Shown: positions 8,766 to 20,398 of the stretch, in pieces | Position numbering within the stretch: position 1 is the first letter of the stretch | How the letters are laid out: each line of letters begins with the position of its first letter | From: Kitasatospora cineracea | Lineage (GTDB): Bacteria > Actinomycetota > Actinomycetes > Streptomycetales > Streptomycetaceae | NCBI RefSeq assembly: GCF_003751605.1 | Contig: NZ_RJVJ01000001.1 | Coordinates: 4,154,001-4,218,000, forward strand | DNA: 64,000 bases | Direction of reading: 5' to 3' | Notes under the pieces: model-generated | The model's database searches: none | What the model saw: the letters and a program-made list of their open reading frames with translations, nothing else | What the model was told of the DNA's origin: nothing | Program-made: the position numbers and the translations under genes

Positions 8766-11503
8766 CGCCCCTCCCCGGGCAGCGGTCGGCGGCGCAGCCG
8801 GCGCAGGTACGGGTCGAACGGCCGCCTGGGCTCGACGCGGATCCGGGACCCGGTGCAGAGGACGCCCTCGGGCCGGACGACGACCGGGCCGAGCCGGGCC
8901 TCGGTGAGCTGCGGCAGGTCGGTGGCCATCCGGGACGCCCCGACCAGCACCCGGTGCAGGGCGGTGGGGTCGGGGAGGTCCGCGAGCAGGGGCGCGGCGG
9001 GCGAGTCGGCGACCATCGCGGGCGGGTCGTCCCGGGTCAGCGGCGCCAGGCGGGCGACCGGCTCGTCCAGCAGCTCGCCGGCCGGGCCGCCGAGGCCGAG
9101 CACCACCAGCGGACCGAAGACCCCGTCCTGGCGGACGTCGACGTGCAGGTCGACGCCGGGCCCGACGGCCGGGCGGACCACCGCCCCGGCCGCCCGTGCG
9201 CCGGCCGTCGCGCTCAGTTCCCGGAAGGCGTCGCGCGCCTCGTGATCCGTTGCGACCGCCCTGCCCGGGTCCCCGGCGGGCTCTCCGGGGCGGTGGGCCG
9301 CCAGGACGGCCCGGCCGCCGTGGCCGAGCCGGCGCAGCGACCGGGCGGCGAGGACGGCGGTGTGCTCCTCGGACGTCCACACCGCCGGGGGCTGCGGCAG
9401 CCGGTAGCACTCCAGCAGGTCGGCGGTGCGCGCCGGGTCCAGCCACCCGCCGTCCGGCCGTTCGGCGAGGAACCCGTCCACCAGCCGCCGCGCGGCCGCC
9501 GGGTCGCAGCCGCGCAGGAGGGCCTCCGGGGCGGGCGGCCGGGCCAGCAGGCGGGCCCGTTCGCGGGCCCGGGCCAGGGCGGAGGCGGCCGAGCCGGGGT
9601 CCGCGTAGCAGGGGACCCGGCCGCCGTCCCCGGCCGTCAGGTAGCGGACCGGCACCTGCTGGTCGATCCGCACCACCGCGATCGGCAGCCGGCGCCGGCC
9701 CCGGCCGTCGAGCAGGGCCCGCAGCGGTTCCCGTTCCGGGTCCGGGGTCAGGGCCGTGGGCACCAGGCACACCACCAGGGCGTCCACCGCGCCGCTGCGC
9801 TCCAGCAGGTCGAGGCAGTGCCGCAGCTCGTCGGGCCCGGCCGCCGGGGTGGTGTCGACCGGGTTGCCGGTGCCCGCGCCGTCGGGCAGCACGCGGCGCA
9901 GCCGGGCGGTGAGTCCGCCGGGCAGGGCGGGCAGCGACAGCCCGGCGTCGGCGCACGCGTCCGCGGTGAGGACGCCGATCCCGGCGGCGTTGGAGACCAC
10001 CGCGACCGCACCGCGCGCCCCGGGCAGCGGCTGGGCGTGCAGCAGCGCCGCGGTCTCCACCAGTTCGGCCACCGAGCGGGTCGCGGTGATGCCGGCCTGC
10101 TCGAACAGCGCCGTCCTGGTGGAGACCGGGACGGCCGCGGCGGCGGTGTGCGCGGCGGCCCCGCGCCGGCCGGCCGGGGAGCGCCCGGCGTCGACGGTCA
10201 GCACCGGGAAGCGGCGGGTGACCCGGCGGGCGGTGCGGGCGAAGGCCCGCGGGCTGCCGAAGGACTCCAGGTGCAGCAGCGCCAGGTCGGTGCGGCCGTC
10301 GCCCTCCCACCACTGCAGCAGGTCGTCCGCGCTGACGTCGTACTTGTCGCCGAGCGAGACGAACGTCGACACGCCGATGCCCAGCCAGGCCAGCCGCTCC
10401 AGCAGCGCGATGCCGACGCCCCCGGACTGCACGGCCACCCCGGCCGTCCCCGGCAGCGGGAACGCCCCGCCGAACTCGGCGTCCAGCCGCACCAGCGGGT
10501 CGGTCTGCGCCAGGCCCAGGCTGTTCGGGCCCAGCAGCCGCATCGAGTGCTCGCGGCAGCCGCGCAGCAACCGCCCGGCCTGCCCGGCGTCCAGACCGGA
10601 CGTCAGCACGGCCAGGGCGCGCACCCCGGCCCGCCCGCACTCCTCGGCGGCGTCGGGGACGGCGGCGGCCGGGACGGCGAGCACCGCCAGTTCCGGGATC
10701 CGGGGCAGCGCCTCCACCGAGGGGTAGGCGGGCAGCCCGGCGATCCGGTCGGCGTGCGGGTTGACCGCCCACAGCTCGCCGCGGAACCCGCCGTCGCGGA
10801 TCTTGCGCAGCACGCTCTGCCCGACCGACCCGGTCCGCCGGGAGGCCCCCAGCACGGCGACCGAGCGCGGCCGCAGCAGCGCGGCGAGGCTGGCCAGGTC
10901 GGCGGTGCGGCCGCGCTGCTCCACCGCCCGCAGGTAGCGCTCGTCCGGGTCCGGCTCGTCCAGCGGCACCCGGATCCGGACCTCGCCCTGCGCGTACCGG
11001 CGGTGCACCGGCAGTCCGAGGTCGGAGAACAGGCGGTGCACGGCGCCGTTGCCGGCCAGGGCGTCCGCCTCGAAGGCGGTCACGCCGCGCTCCCGGGCGG
11101 CGTGCACCAGGTGCTCCACCAGCAGGCTGCCCACCCCGCGGTGCTGCCAGGCGTCGGCGACCGCGAGGGCCAGCTCGGCGGTGTCGGGCCGCCCGGCGGC
11201 GGCCTCGAAATCGGCCTCGCCGACCAGGACGCCCGCCGCCCACGCCCCGAGCGCGCACCGCTCCGGGCGGGGCGGCCCGCACAGCCGGTCCGCCGTCAGT
11301 TCCGGTGCGCGGCGGCTGGTGCCGAGGAAGCGCAGCCGCCGGCTGGCCTCCGACATCCGCTCCGCGTGCAGGGCCAGCACCTGCGGACGGTCGGCCGGGA
11401 CGACGGGCCGGATCGACACGGTGCTGCCGTCGGCGAGCAGCGCCTCCGCACCGGGCGGCAGGCCCGTGCGCGCCGGGGTGGTCATCGCGGATCGCTCGGT
11501 CAT
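8762..11503 (-). CDS. GNAT acetyltransferase fused to an acyl-CoA-synthetase (NDP-forming)-like protein, Pat type
   Basis: 913 residues. An N-terminal GNAT domain (about 25-180) has the acetyl-CoA loop QHRGVGS. A CoA-binding Rossmann domain begins about 205 with RPRSVAVLGASRR, and the succinyl-CoA-ligase-like part has RLLGPNSLGL and the histidine segment AAAHTAAAA. The last 220 residues correspond to an ATP-grasp domain, but the usual Lys/His ATP-binding motif is not evident. This is the N-terminal-GNAT version of protein acetyltransferases such as Streptomyces PatA, which acetylate AMP-forming acyl-CoA synthetases. The ATG at 11503 has GGAGGAG upstream. It is divergent from the cation ATPase and coupled to the CBS gene. 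Confidence 0.85.
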   Translation of the reverse strand: MTERSAMTTPARTGLPPGAEALLADGSTVSIRPVVPADRPQVLALHAERMSEASRRLRFLGTSRRAPELTADRLCGPPRPERCALGAWAAGVLVGEADFEAAAGRPDTAELALAVADAWQHRGVGSLLVEHLVHAARERGVTAFEADALAGNGAVHRLFSDLGLPVHRRYAQGEVRIRVPLDEPDPDERYLRAVEQRGRTADLASLAALLRPRSVAVLGASRRTGSVGQSVLRKIRDGGFRGELWAVNPHADRIAGLPAYPSVEALPRIPELAVLAVPAAAVPDAAEECGRAGVRALAVLTSGLDAGQAGRLLRGCREHSMRLLGPNSLGLAQTDPLVRLDAEFGGAFPLPGTAGVAVQSGGVGIALLERLAWLGIGVSTFVSLGDKYDVSADDLLQWWEGDGRTDLALLHLESFGSPRAFARTARRVTRRFPVLTVDAGRSPAGRRGAAAHTAAAAVPVSTRTALFEQAGITATRSVAELVETAALLHAQPLPGARGAVAVVSNAAGIGVLTADACADAGLSLPALPGGLTARLRRVLPDGAGTGNPVDTTPAAGPDELRHCLDLLERSGAVDALVVCLVPTALTPDPEREPLRALLDGRGRRRLPIAVVRIDQQVPVRYLTAGDGGRVPCYADPGSAASALARARERARLLARPPAPEALLRGCDPAAARRLVDGFLAERPDGGWLDPARTADLLECYRLPQPPAVWTSEEHTAVLAARSLRRLGHGGRAVLAAHRPGEPAGDPGRAVATDHEARDAFRELSATAGARAAGAVVRPAVGPGVDLHVDVRQDGVFGPLVVLGLGGPAGELLDEPVARLAPLTRDDPPAMVADSPAAPLLADLPDPTALHRVLVGASRMATDLPQLTEARLGPVVVRPEGVLCTGSRIRVEPRRPFDPYLRRLRRRPLPGEGR

Positions 11504-11582
11504 GGCGGCGCTCCTCCGTCCGGCAGGGTCCGGGCAGGCCCCTGCTGCCCCCACCGTGCGCGTCGCGCCCCGGGCGCGACGA

Positions 11583-11642
11583 GGGCCCGAGGGGGTCCTT
11601 CCCGGGCACACCGGGCCCCCTCCACCGGGGCCACTCGGCCCT
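11583..11642. promoter_or_regulatory. OsdR-type dyads between the Pat-like and P-type ATPase genes
   Basis: GGGGCCACTCGGCCCT (11627-11642) is centred about 30 nt upstream of TAGCGTGCC (11665 on), a -10-like element for the ATPase gene. A weaker box at 11583-11599 lies about 33 nt from CACGGTGG on the minus strand, facing the Pat-like gene. Confidence 0.5.
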
Positions 11643-11705
11643 CCCGGGGACCGGCCGGCGCCCGTAGCGTGCCAGGAGGGGGGCGGAACGGAGGCGAACG
11701 CGGCG

Positions 11706-14630
<2,925 letters not shown>

Positions 14631-14643
14631 GCCGCCGCAGTGC

Positions 14644-15318
14644 TCAGCGCTCCGCGCCGGGGCCCGCCGTGTCGTCCTCGCGGTGGTCGAGCCGCACGGT
14701 GACGTCCACGACGCCGTCCACGCTGCGGCACAGGCGCTCCAGCACGCCGACGAGGCTGCGCCGCTGCACCGTGCCGGTCAGCGTGACCCGGCCGTCCTCG
14801 ACCGTGACGCCCAGCCCGTCCGGGGACAGGCCCATCGCCCGGTCGAGGACGTCGTGGCGGATCTCCTCCCGGATCGCCCGGTCCTGCCGCAGGAAGACCC
14901 GCAGCAGGTCGCTCCGGCTGACGATGCCGATCAGCCGCCCGGCCTCGTCGACGACCGGGAGGCGCTTGAGGTGCGCCTGCTGCATCCGGCGGGCGGCCTC
15001 GACGGCCGTCCACTCGGGGCGGCAGCACAGGGCCGGGCGGCTCATCAGCCCGCCCGCGGTGGTGGCCCGGCTGCGGGCGGCCTGCTCGGACGTGAGGCGG
15101 GGCGCGAGCAGCATCCCGGACGGGTCCTCCCGGGCGCACTGGCCGAGCATCAGGTCCGCCTCGGAGACGACTCCGACGGGCCGGTCCTCGGCGTCCAGGA
15201 CGGGGACGGCCGTGATGTCGTGCTCGGCGAGGAGCCGGGCGATCTCCTTGAAGCCCGTTCCGGGCCGCACGCTCACCACCGGCCGGGTCATCAGCTGCCC
15301 CACGCTTCGGTGCCGCAT
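14644..15318 (-). CDS. CBS-pair protein with C-terminal BON domain (paralogue)
   Basis: 224 residues, clearly paralogous to the protein at 5585-6283: both begin M-x-HRSV-x-x-LMTR and share KRLPVVDEAGRLIGIVSR and the AIREEI linker into a BON domain. CBS motif one spans about 1-60, motif two about 90-150, BON about 155-220. The start at 15318 is chosen by alignment with the paralogue and GGGAGGGAAGG upstream. It is convergent with the cation ATPase, 13 nt apart. Probably another adenylate-responsive regulator induced with the island. Confidence 0.86.
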   Translation of the reverse strand: MRHRSVGQLMTRPVVSVRPGTGFKEIARLLAEHDITAVPVLDAEDRPVGVVSEADLMLGQCAREDPSGMLLAPRLTSEQAARSRATTAGGLMSRPALCCRPEWTAVEAARRMQQAHLKRLPVVDEAGRLIGIVSRSDLLRVFLRQDRAIREEIRHDVLDRAMGLSPDGLGVTVEDGRVTLTGTVQRRSLVGVLERLCRSVDGVVDVTVRLDHREDDTAGPGAER

Positions 15319-15391
15319 CGTTCCTTCCCTCCCTGCTGTCGGTGCTTCCACTGGGTGACTCCAGCTTCGTCCGGCGCGGCCGGGCGCCGTA

Positions 15392-15405
15392 GGGCCGCCC
15401 GGGCC
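15392..15405. promoter_or_regulatory. OsdR-type dyad upstream of a CBS-BON gene
   Basis: GGGCCGCCCGGGCC is centred 30.5 nt upstream, on the minus strand, of GAAGCTGG (15368 downward). This is the same spacing as at the ATPase and USP promoters. Confidence 0.45.
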
Positions 15406-15442
15406 GCGTGCGCAGGCCGACCGTCCCGGGAACGGGGAGGGG

Positions 15443-16120
15443 TCAGTCCTCTTCCGGGGGCGGCGCGCCGACGATCCGGCGCCCGCTGACGGAGGTCGGC
15501 CGGATCCGGATCCAGAGCGTGCGCGGCCCGCCCGCCCAGGGCTGGACGGCCAGGTCGCGCAGCAGCCGCTGGAGCGTCTCGTGGTCCTCGATCCGCTCGG
15601 CGGTGCCGGTGATCAGCACGCTCCAGCCGGTGCGGCGGTGGTCGTCGATCCGGTCGACCTCGAAGGACACCGCGGTGCCGGGCGCCGCGGCGGCGGCGCC
15701 GCGCTCGTGGGTGCGGTAGACGACGCCGCCGCGGTCGACGGTGTAGTTGACCGGGAAGACGGCGGGCTCCGGGTCGCCGGGCAGGGCGATCCGGCCGACG
15801 CCCCGGGCGTCGACCCGCTCCCAGCACTCCTCCTCGGTGAGGCGGACCAGCACCGGCCGGGGGGCGGGGGGGCCCTGCCCCGGGGGCCGGTCGGGGAGGC
15901 CCTCGACGAGTTCGCGGTAGGTCAGGCCGAGGGCGGCGGCGATCCGCAGGAAGCCGTTGGGGTCGAAGCCGGGTCCGGCCGCGGTCAGGAACTCCAGGTA
16001 CGGGCGGGACATGCCGGCCTCGCGGGCCAGCGCGTCGGTGCCGAGGCCGAGCACGGCCCGGCGGTCGGCGATCCGGCGGGCGATCGCGCCCGCGGTCTCC
16101 GGATCGGTCTGCGGCTGCAT
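15443..16120 (-). CDS. HTH plus pyridoxamine-phosphate-oxidase-like (PNPOx) protein
   Basis: About 225 residues. The N-terminal 75 residues look like an XRE-type helix-turn-helix (IARRIADRRAVLGLGTDALAREAGMS). From about 95 a PNPOx-like split barrel follows with CWERVDARGVGRIALPGDPEP, FPVNYTVDRGGVVYRT and GWSVLITGTAERI, the pattern of F420- or flavin-binding Rv-type proteins. Such HTH-PNPOx fusions are common in streptomycete stress clusters; ligand and DNA target are unknown. Possible starts are GTG 16135, GTG 16126 and ATG 16120; the ATG is preferred because AAGGTGGG precedes it. It is 24 nt downstream of the alcohol dehydrogenase, likely the same transcript. Confidence 0.8.
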   Translation of the reverse strand: MQPQTDPETAGAIARRIADRRAVLGLGTDALAREAGMSRPYLEFLTAAGPGFDPNGFLRIAAALGLTYRELVEGLPDRPPGQGPPAPRPVLVRLTEEECWERVDARGVGRIALPGDPEPAVFPVNYTVDRGGVVYRTHERGAAAAAPGTAVSFEVDRIDDHRRTGWSVLITGTAERIEDHETLQRLLRDLAVQPWAGGPRTLWIRIRPTSVSGRRIVGAPPPEED

Positions 16121-16144
16121 GAGCACGGATCCCACCTTCCCGGG

Positions 16145-17188
16145 TCAGGTCCGGAACAGGGCGACCTTGAGCGCCCCGGTGTCGGCGGCGTCGGCGAACA
16201 CGTCGTACGCCTCCTGCATCTCGTCGAGGCCGAACCGGTGGGTGACCAGGCCGTCCACGTCGAGCCGCTCCGCGGCGAGCAGGTCGAGCAGCAGCGGGGT
16301 GCTGCCGGTGTCGACCAGGCCCGTGGTGATGGTGACGTCCTTGATCCACAGGTCCTCCAGGTGCAGCACGGCGGGCTTGCCGTGCACGCCGACGTTGGCG
16401 ACCCGGCCGCCGGGGCGCACCACCCGGGTGCACAGCTCGAAGGTGTCGGGCACGCCGACCGCCTCGATCGCCACGTCCACGCCCATCCCGTCGGGGCCGA
16501 GCGCGCGCACCGAGGCCCCGGTGTCGCCGTCGCCGCGCAGCACCTCGTCGGCCCCCGCCCGCCGGGCGGCCTTCAGCCGGTCCGCGGCCAGGTCGACGGC
16601 GATGATCCGGCGCGGCCCGTACAGCCGGGCGGTGGCGATCGCGGCCAGGCCGATCGGCCCGGCGCCGACCACCGCGACGGTGTCGCCCGGGCCCACCCGG
16701 CCGTTGCGCACCCCCACCTCGAAGGCGGTGGGCAGGATGTCGGCGAACACCAGCGCGGTCTCGTCCGCGACGCCCTCCGGCAGCCGGTGCAGCGAGTTGT
16801 CGGCGAACGGGGTCCGGACGTACTCGGCCTGGGTGCCGTCGACCAGGTGCCCGAGGACCCATCCGCCGCCGCCCGTGCACTGCCCGTACATGCCGCGCCG
16901 GCAGTAGGCGCAGCGGCCGCAGGCCGAGATGCACGACACCAGGACCCGGTCGCCGACCGCGACGGTGCGCACCCCGTCCCCGGTCTCGACGACCGTGCCG
17001 ACGGCCTCGTGCCCCAGCACCCGGCCCTCGGCGACCTCGGGGACGTCGCCCTTCAGGATGTGCAGGTCGGTGCCGCAGATGGTGACGGCGTCGACCCGGA
17101 CGACCGCGTCCTCCGGGTCGACGACCACCGGGTCGGGGACGTCGCCCCAGGTGCGGCGCCCGGGCCCGTGGTAGGTCAGTGCCTTCAT
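16145..17188 (-). CDS. Zinc-dependent alcohol dehydrogenase family protein
   Basis: 347 residues, MDR zinc alcohol dehydrogenase. The catalytic site is ICGTDLHILKGD and GHEAVG, the structural zinc cysteines are CGRCAYCRRGMYGQC, and the NAD(P) fold has VAVVGAGPIGLAAI. The DGTQAEYVR and ILPTAFEVG segments place it with the secondary-alcohol/threonine dehydrogenase-like branch. The ATG at 17188 is used because GGAGGA is 10 nt before it; an upstream GTG overlaps that site. It is divergent from the osdK-like gene, with two operator-like boxes between. Likely reoxidises NAD(P)H with a carbonyl compound when oxygen is low; substrate unknown. Confidence 0.88.
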   Translation of the reverse strand: MKALTYHGPGRRTWGDVPDPVVVDPEDAVVRVDAVTICGTDLHILKGDVPEVAEGRVLGHEAVGTVVETGDGVRTVAVGDRVLVSCISACGRCAYCRRGMYGQCTGGGGWVLGHLVDGTQAEYVRTPFADNSLHRLPEGVADETALVFADILPTAFEVGVRNGRVGPGDTVAVVGAGPIGLAAIATARLYGPRRIIAVDLAADRLKAARRAGADEVLRGDGDTGASVRALGPDGMGVDVAIEAVGVPDTFELCTRVVRPGGRVANVGVHGKPAVLHLEDLWIKDVTITTGLVDTGSTPLLLDLLAAERLDVDGLVTHRFGLDEMQEAYDVFADAADTGALKVALFRT

Positions 17189-17258
17189 CGCTCTCACGTC
17201 CTCCGCCGGTCGCGGGTGCTTCCACCTCCAGCCTCGCCGCCCGGGCCGCCCCGGCCAT

Positions 17259-17302
17259 GGGCCTGCCAGGGCCCGGGTGCGGGGCCGACCGGCCCCATCC
17301 GG
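17259..17302. promoter_or_regulatory. Cluster of OsdR-type dyads before the osdK-like gene
   Basis: Three overlapping or adjacent boxes: GGGCCTGCCAGGGCCC (17259-17274), GGGGCCGACCGGCCCC (17281-17296) and CCCCATCCGG (17293-17302). The last is centred 30.5 nt before TACGCTGG (17328 on), a -10-like element for the kinase; the first stands about 31 nt from GAGGCTGG on the minus strand for the alcohol dehydrogenase. Suggests autoregulation. Confidence 0.55.
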
Positions 17303-17366
17303 GCACGCGCTGCCGCGCCACCGCGCCTACGCTGGAAGGCGCCGTCACCGAGCCCGGAGGATCGCG

Positions 17367-19085
17367 GTGGGCAGCGCAGAAGAGAACCCGACCCCGTTGC
17401 CGCAGCTCAAGCTCGACGACCTGCTGGACGAACTGCAGAGCCGCCTCGATGCCGCGCGCGGCACCCGCGACCGGGTGCACAGCCTGTTGGAGGCCGTCCT
17501 GGCGGTCGGCCGCGACCTCGACCTGACCCAGGTGCTGCGGCACATCGTCGAGGCCGCGGTGACCCTGGTCGACGCCGAGTACGGGGCGCTCGGGGTGGTC
17601 GGCGAGGACCGCAGGCTGTCGCAGTTCATCCCGGTGGGCCTCACCGAGGAGCAGGCCCGCCGGATCGGCCCGCTGCCCTCCGGGCACGGCATCCTCGGCG
17701 AACTGATCCGCCACCCGCAGCCGCTGCGGCTGCCCCGGCTCGCCGACCACCCCGCCTCCTACGGCTTCCCGCCGCACCACCCGCCGATGAGCAGCTTCCT
17801 CGGCGTGCCGATCCGCATCCGCGGCAAGGTGTTCGGCAACCTCTACCTGACCGAGAAGCGCGGCGCCGAGGAGTTCGACGCCGAGGACGAGTCGGTGCTG
17901 GAGACCCTCGCCGTCGCGGCCGGCGTGGCCATCGACAACGCCCGGCTGTACGCCCGGGCCCGGCTGCGCGAGCAGTGGCTCGCCGCCGGGGCCGCCGTCA
18001 CCAACAGCCTGCTGTCCGGCAGCGCCGAGCAGGAGGTGCTCGACCTGCTGGTGGACCGCGCCGCCGGGATCGCCCGCGCGGACCTGGCGGTGGTCGCCCT
18101 GCCGCTGCCCGGCAGCGACGAGCTGGAGGTGCGGATCGCCGTCGGCCACGGCGCCCGCGCGCACCACGGCCTGGTGCTCCCGCTGAAGGGCACCTTCATG
18201 GGCACGGCCGCCCGCACCGGCACCCTGGTCACCAGCACCGACGTCCACCACGACCCGCGGATCACCGTCGGCCCGCCCCGCTGGGAGGGCCTGGGCCCGG
18301 CCGTCGCCGTGCCCATCGGCACCGCCGAACTGGGCGTGCGCGGCGTGCTGATGCTGGCGCGCAAGGCCGGGTCGCCGCTCTTCGAGCCGGACGAGTCCAC
18401 CCCCCTGACCGCCTTCGCCGGGCAGGCCGCCCTCGCCATGGAACTCGCCGGGCGCCGCCGCGACTCCGAACAGGTCGCCCTGCTGCAGGAACGCGACCGG
18501 ATCGCCCGCGACCTGCACGACCTGGCCATCCAGCGGCTGTTCGCGGTCGGCATGACCCTGCAGGGCGCCACCCGCTTCATCGACCACCCCGAGGCCGAGG
18601 AGCGGGTGCTGCGGGCCATCGACGAACTCGACGAGACCGCCCGGACCATCCGCGCCACCATCTTCGGACTGCGGACCCGCGACGCCGGACCGGCCGCCCA
18701 CGGCCTGCGCGCCGCCGTGGTGGCGGCCGTCGAACGGGCCACCACCCTGCTGGGCTTCGCCCCCGCCCTGCGGATGACCGGCCTGCTCGACGTGGGCGTG
18801 CCCGAGCAGGTCGCCGACGAGGCCGCCGCGGTGCTCCAGGAAGCGCTGTCCAACGCGGCCAAGCACGCCGGGGCGAGCGCCGTCGAGGTGGCGGTCGAGA
18901 CCGACGAGGAGCACCTGACGGTCACCGTGACCGACGACGGCGCGGGCCTGCCCGAGGGCGGCCGGCGCAGCGGGCTGGCGAACCTGGCCGAACGGGCCGC
19001 GGTGCTCGGCGGCGAGTTCCGCGCCCGGGCCCGCCCCGCCGGCGGCACCGAACTGGTCTGGAAGGTCCCGCTGCCCGACGACTGA
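17367..19085 (+). CDS. osdK: Haem-type GAF sensor histidine kinase (OsdK/DosS-like)
   Basis: 572 residues: coiled start, GAF-A (about 50-200), GAF-B (about 220-365), HisKA_3 dimerisation domain with ERDRIARDLHD (phospho-His about 384), and a C-terminal ATPase domain with EALSNAAKH and DDGAGLP. In GAF-A the segment FPPHHPPM matches the DosS region holding the haem ligand His149 (here His138), and the Tyr of GNLYLTEK lies 22 residues later, as does DosS Tyr171. It is therefore expected to sense O2, NO or CO through haem and phosphorylate the OsdR-like regulator at 21871-22563. GTG 17367 follows GGAGG. The stop is directly followed by the IS110 element, so the gene itself is intact. Confidence 0.9.
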   Translation: MGSAEENPTPLPQLKLDDLLDELQSRLDAARGTRDRVHSLLEAVLAVGRDLDLTQVLRHIVEAAVTLVDAEYGALGVVGEDRRLSQFIPVGLTEEQARRIGPLPSGHGILGELIRHPQPLRLPRLADHPASYGFPPHHPPMSSFLGVPIRIRGKVFGNLYLTEKRGAEEFDAEDESVLETLAVAAGVAIDNARLYARARLREQWLAAGAAVTNSLLSGSAEQEVLDLLVDRAAGIARADLAVVALPLPGSDELEVRIAVGHGARAHHGLVLPLKGTFMGTAARTGTLVTSTDVHHDPRITVGPPRWEGLGPAVAVPIGTAELGVRGVLMLARKAGSPLFEPDESTPLTAFAGQAALAMELAGRRRDSEQVALLQERDRIARDLHDLAIQRLFAVGMTLQGATRFIDHPEAEERVLRAIDELDETARTIRATIFGLRTRDAGPAAHGLRAAVVAAVERATTLLGFAPALRMTGLLDVGVPEQVADEAAAVLQEALSNAAKHAGASAVEVAVETDEEHLTVTVTDDGAGLPEGGRRSGLANLAERAAVLGGEFRARARPAGGTELVWKVPLPDD

Positions 19086-19096
19086 CAGTGATGATT

Positions 19097-19283
19097 GTGG
19101 TGACGGGGTTGCTGATGGGTCTGACCCGCCGACTGACTGACGTTCAGACTGTCCTGTTTGGGATTTGTCGGCCCATCAGCTCCTCGTCACGCACGCGGCC
19201 GGACGGGCGCTTGTGACTTCATAGGAGCCTGGCCAGAGGCCCCGTCACTGTCTTGTCCACCCGCCCGACCGGCGCGTGCCGCC
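19097..19283 (+). ncRNA. Candidate IS110 bridge RNA
   Basis: Two hairpins fill the gap before the transposase. Hairpin 1: GTGACG (19100-19105) pairs CGTCAC (19185-19190) and, across an internal loop, GCTGATGGG (19111-19119) pairs CCCATCAGC (19172-19180). Hairpin 2: 19191-19209 pairs 19262-19279, 17 bp plus an A-A mismatch and a bulged G. The hairpin 1 loop holds CCCGCCGACTGAC (19125-19137), matching 12 of 13 bases of the left flank at 19074-19086. Hairpin 2 holds ATAGGAGC (19221-19228), identical to the right end at 20404-20411, and TCACTG (19245-19250), the complement of the left end CAGTGA (19086-19091). These are the expected target and donor guides. Confidence 0.72.
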
Positions 19284-19312
19284 CTCGGCTCGGACAAGCG
19301 ACAAGGACGGAC

Positions 19313-20398
19313 ATGACCAGCATGACGCACGGCGGCTCACAGATCACCGGCGGAGTCGACACCCACGGCCTGACCCACCACGCGGCGGTGGTCGACCCGC
19401 TGGGCCGGCACCTGGCCGACCGGGAGTTCCCCGCCACCGTCGCCGGCTACCGCGACCTGCTGGAATGGATGCGCTCGCACGGCACCCTCGCCGCGGTCGG
19501 CGTGGAAGGCACCGGCGCCTACGGAGCCGAACTCGCCCGGGTACTGACCGCCGCCGGGACCACGGTCGTCGACGTCGACCGCCCTGACCGCAAAACGCGC
19601 CGCATGCGGGGAAAGTCCGACCCGATCGACGCCTACGCCGCCGCCACCGCCGTGCTCTCCGGGCGGGCCACCGGCGTCCCCAAGAGCCGCGACGGCGTGG
19701 TCGAGGCCGTCCGGGTGCTGCGGGTCGCCCGCCGCAGCGCGGTCAAGGCCCGCACCCAGGCCATGAATCAGATCCGAGGCCTGCTCGTCTCCGCGCCGGC
19801 CCTGCTGCGCGAGCCGCTGGCCGGCCTGTCACGCACAGAGTTGATACGCACGCTCGCCCGGCTGCGACCCGGCGACGACCTCTCGGGCCCGGTGGCGGCG
19901 ACCCGGGCGGCACTGCGACGACTGGCCCGACGCCACCAGGCCATGGACGAGGAGATCACCCAGTTCGACACCGAGATCGGCCCGCTCGTCAAGAAGGCCG
20001 CCCCCGCACTGCTGGAGCTGTTCGGCGTCGGACCCGAGAGCGCAGGCCAGCTGCTGGCCTCCGCCGGAGACAACCCCGAACGCATGCGCTCCGAAGCCGC
20101 GTTCGCGCACCTGGCCGGCGTCGCACCGATCCCCGCCTCCTCCGGCCGCACCCACCGCCACCGCCTCAACCGCGGCGGCGACCGGGCCGCCAACAACGCC
20201 CTGCACACCATCGTGCTGGTCCGCATGCGCTTCGACCCGCGCACCCGCGCCTACGTCGAACGCCGCACCAAGGAAGGCATGTCCAAGAAGGACATCATGC
20301 GCTGCCTCAAACGATTCGTCGCCCGCGAGGTCTACCGCGCCCTGGCCAGCGCACCAACCACACAAATCACTCAACCCGATCTCGCTCCCGCAGCTTGA
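19313..20398 (+). CDS. IS110-family transposase (DEDD recombinase)
   Basis: 361 residues. The N-terminal RuvC-like DEDD domain starts with GGVDTHGLTHHAAVVD, continues with GVEGTGAYG and has the KSDPIDAYAAA motif. The C-terminal Tnp domain has FGVGPESAGQLLASAGD, FAHLAGVAPIPASSG and RLNRGGDRAANNALH, with the serine that forms the DNA link in IS110 recombinases expected within the IPASSG segment. The full family length without frameshift suggests it is functional. The ATG at 19313 has AAGGA upstream. It is expected to act with the bridge RNA encoded in front of it. Confidence 0.95.
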   Translation: MTSMTHGGSQITGGVDTHGLTHHAAVVDPLGRHLADREFPATVAGYRDLLEWMRSHGTLAAVGVEGTGAYGAELARVLTAAGTTVVDVDRPDRKTRRMRGKSDPIDAYAAATAVLSGRATGVPKSRDGVVEAVRVLRVARRSAVKARTQAMNQIRGLLVSAPALLREPLAGLSRTELIRTLARLRPGDDLSGPVAATRAALRRLARRHQAMDEEITQFDTEIGPLVKKAAPALLELFGVGPESAGQLLASAGDNPERMRSEAAFAHLAGVAPIPASSGRTHRHRLNRGGDRAANNALHTIVLVRMRFDPRTRAYVERRTKEGMSKKDIMRCLKRFVAREVYRALASAPTTQITQPDLAPAA

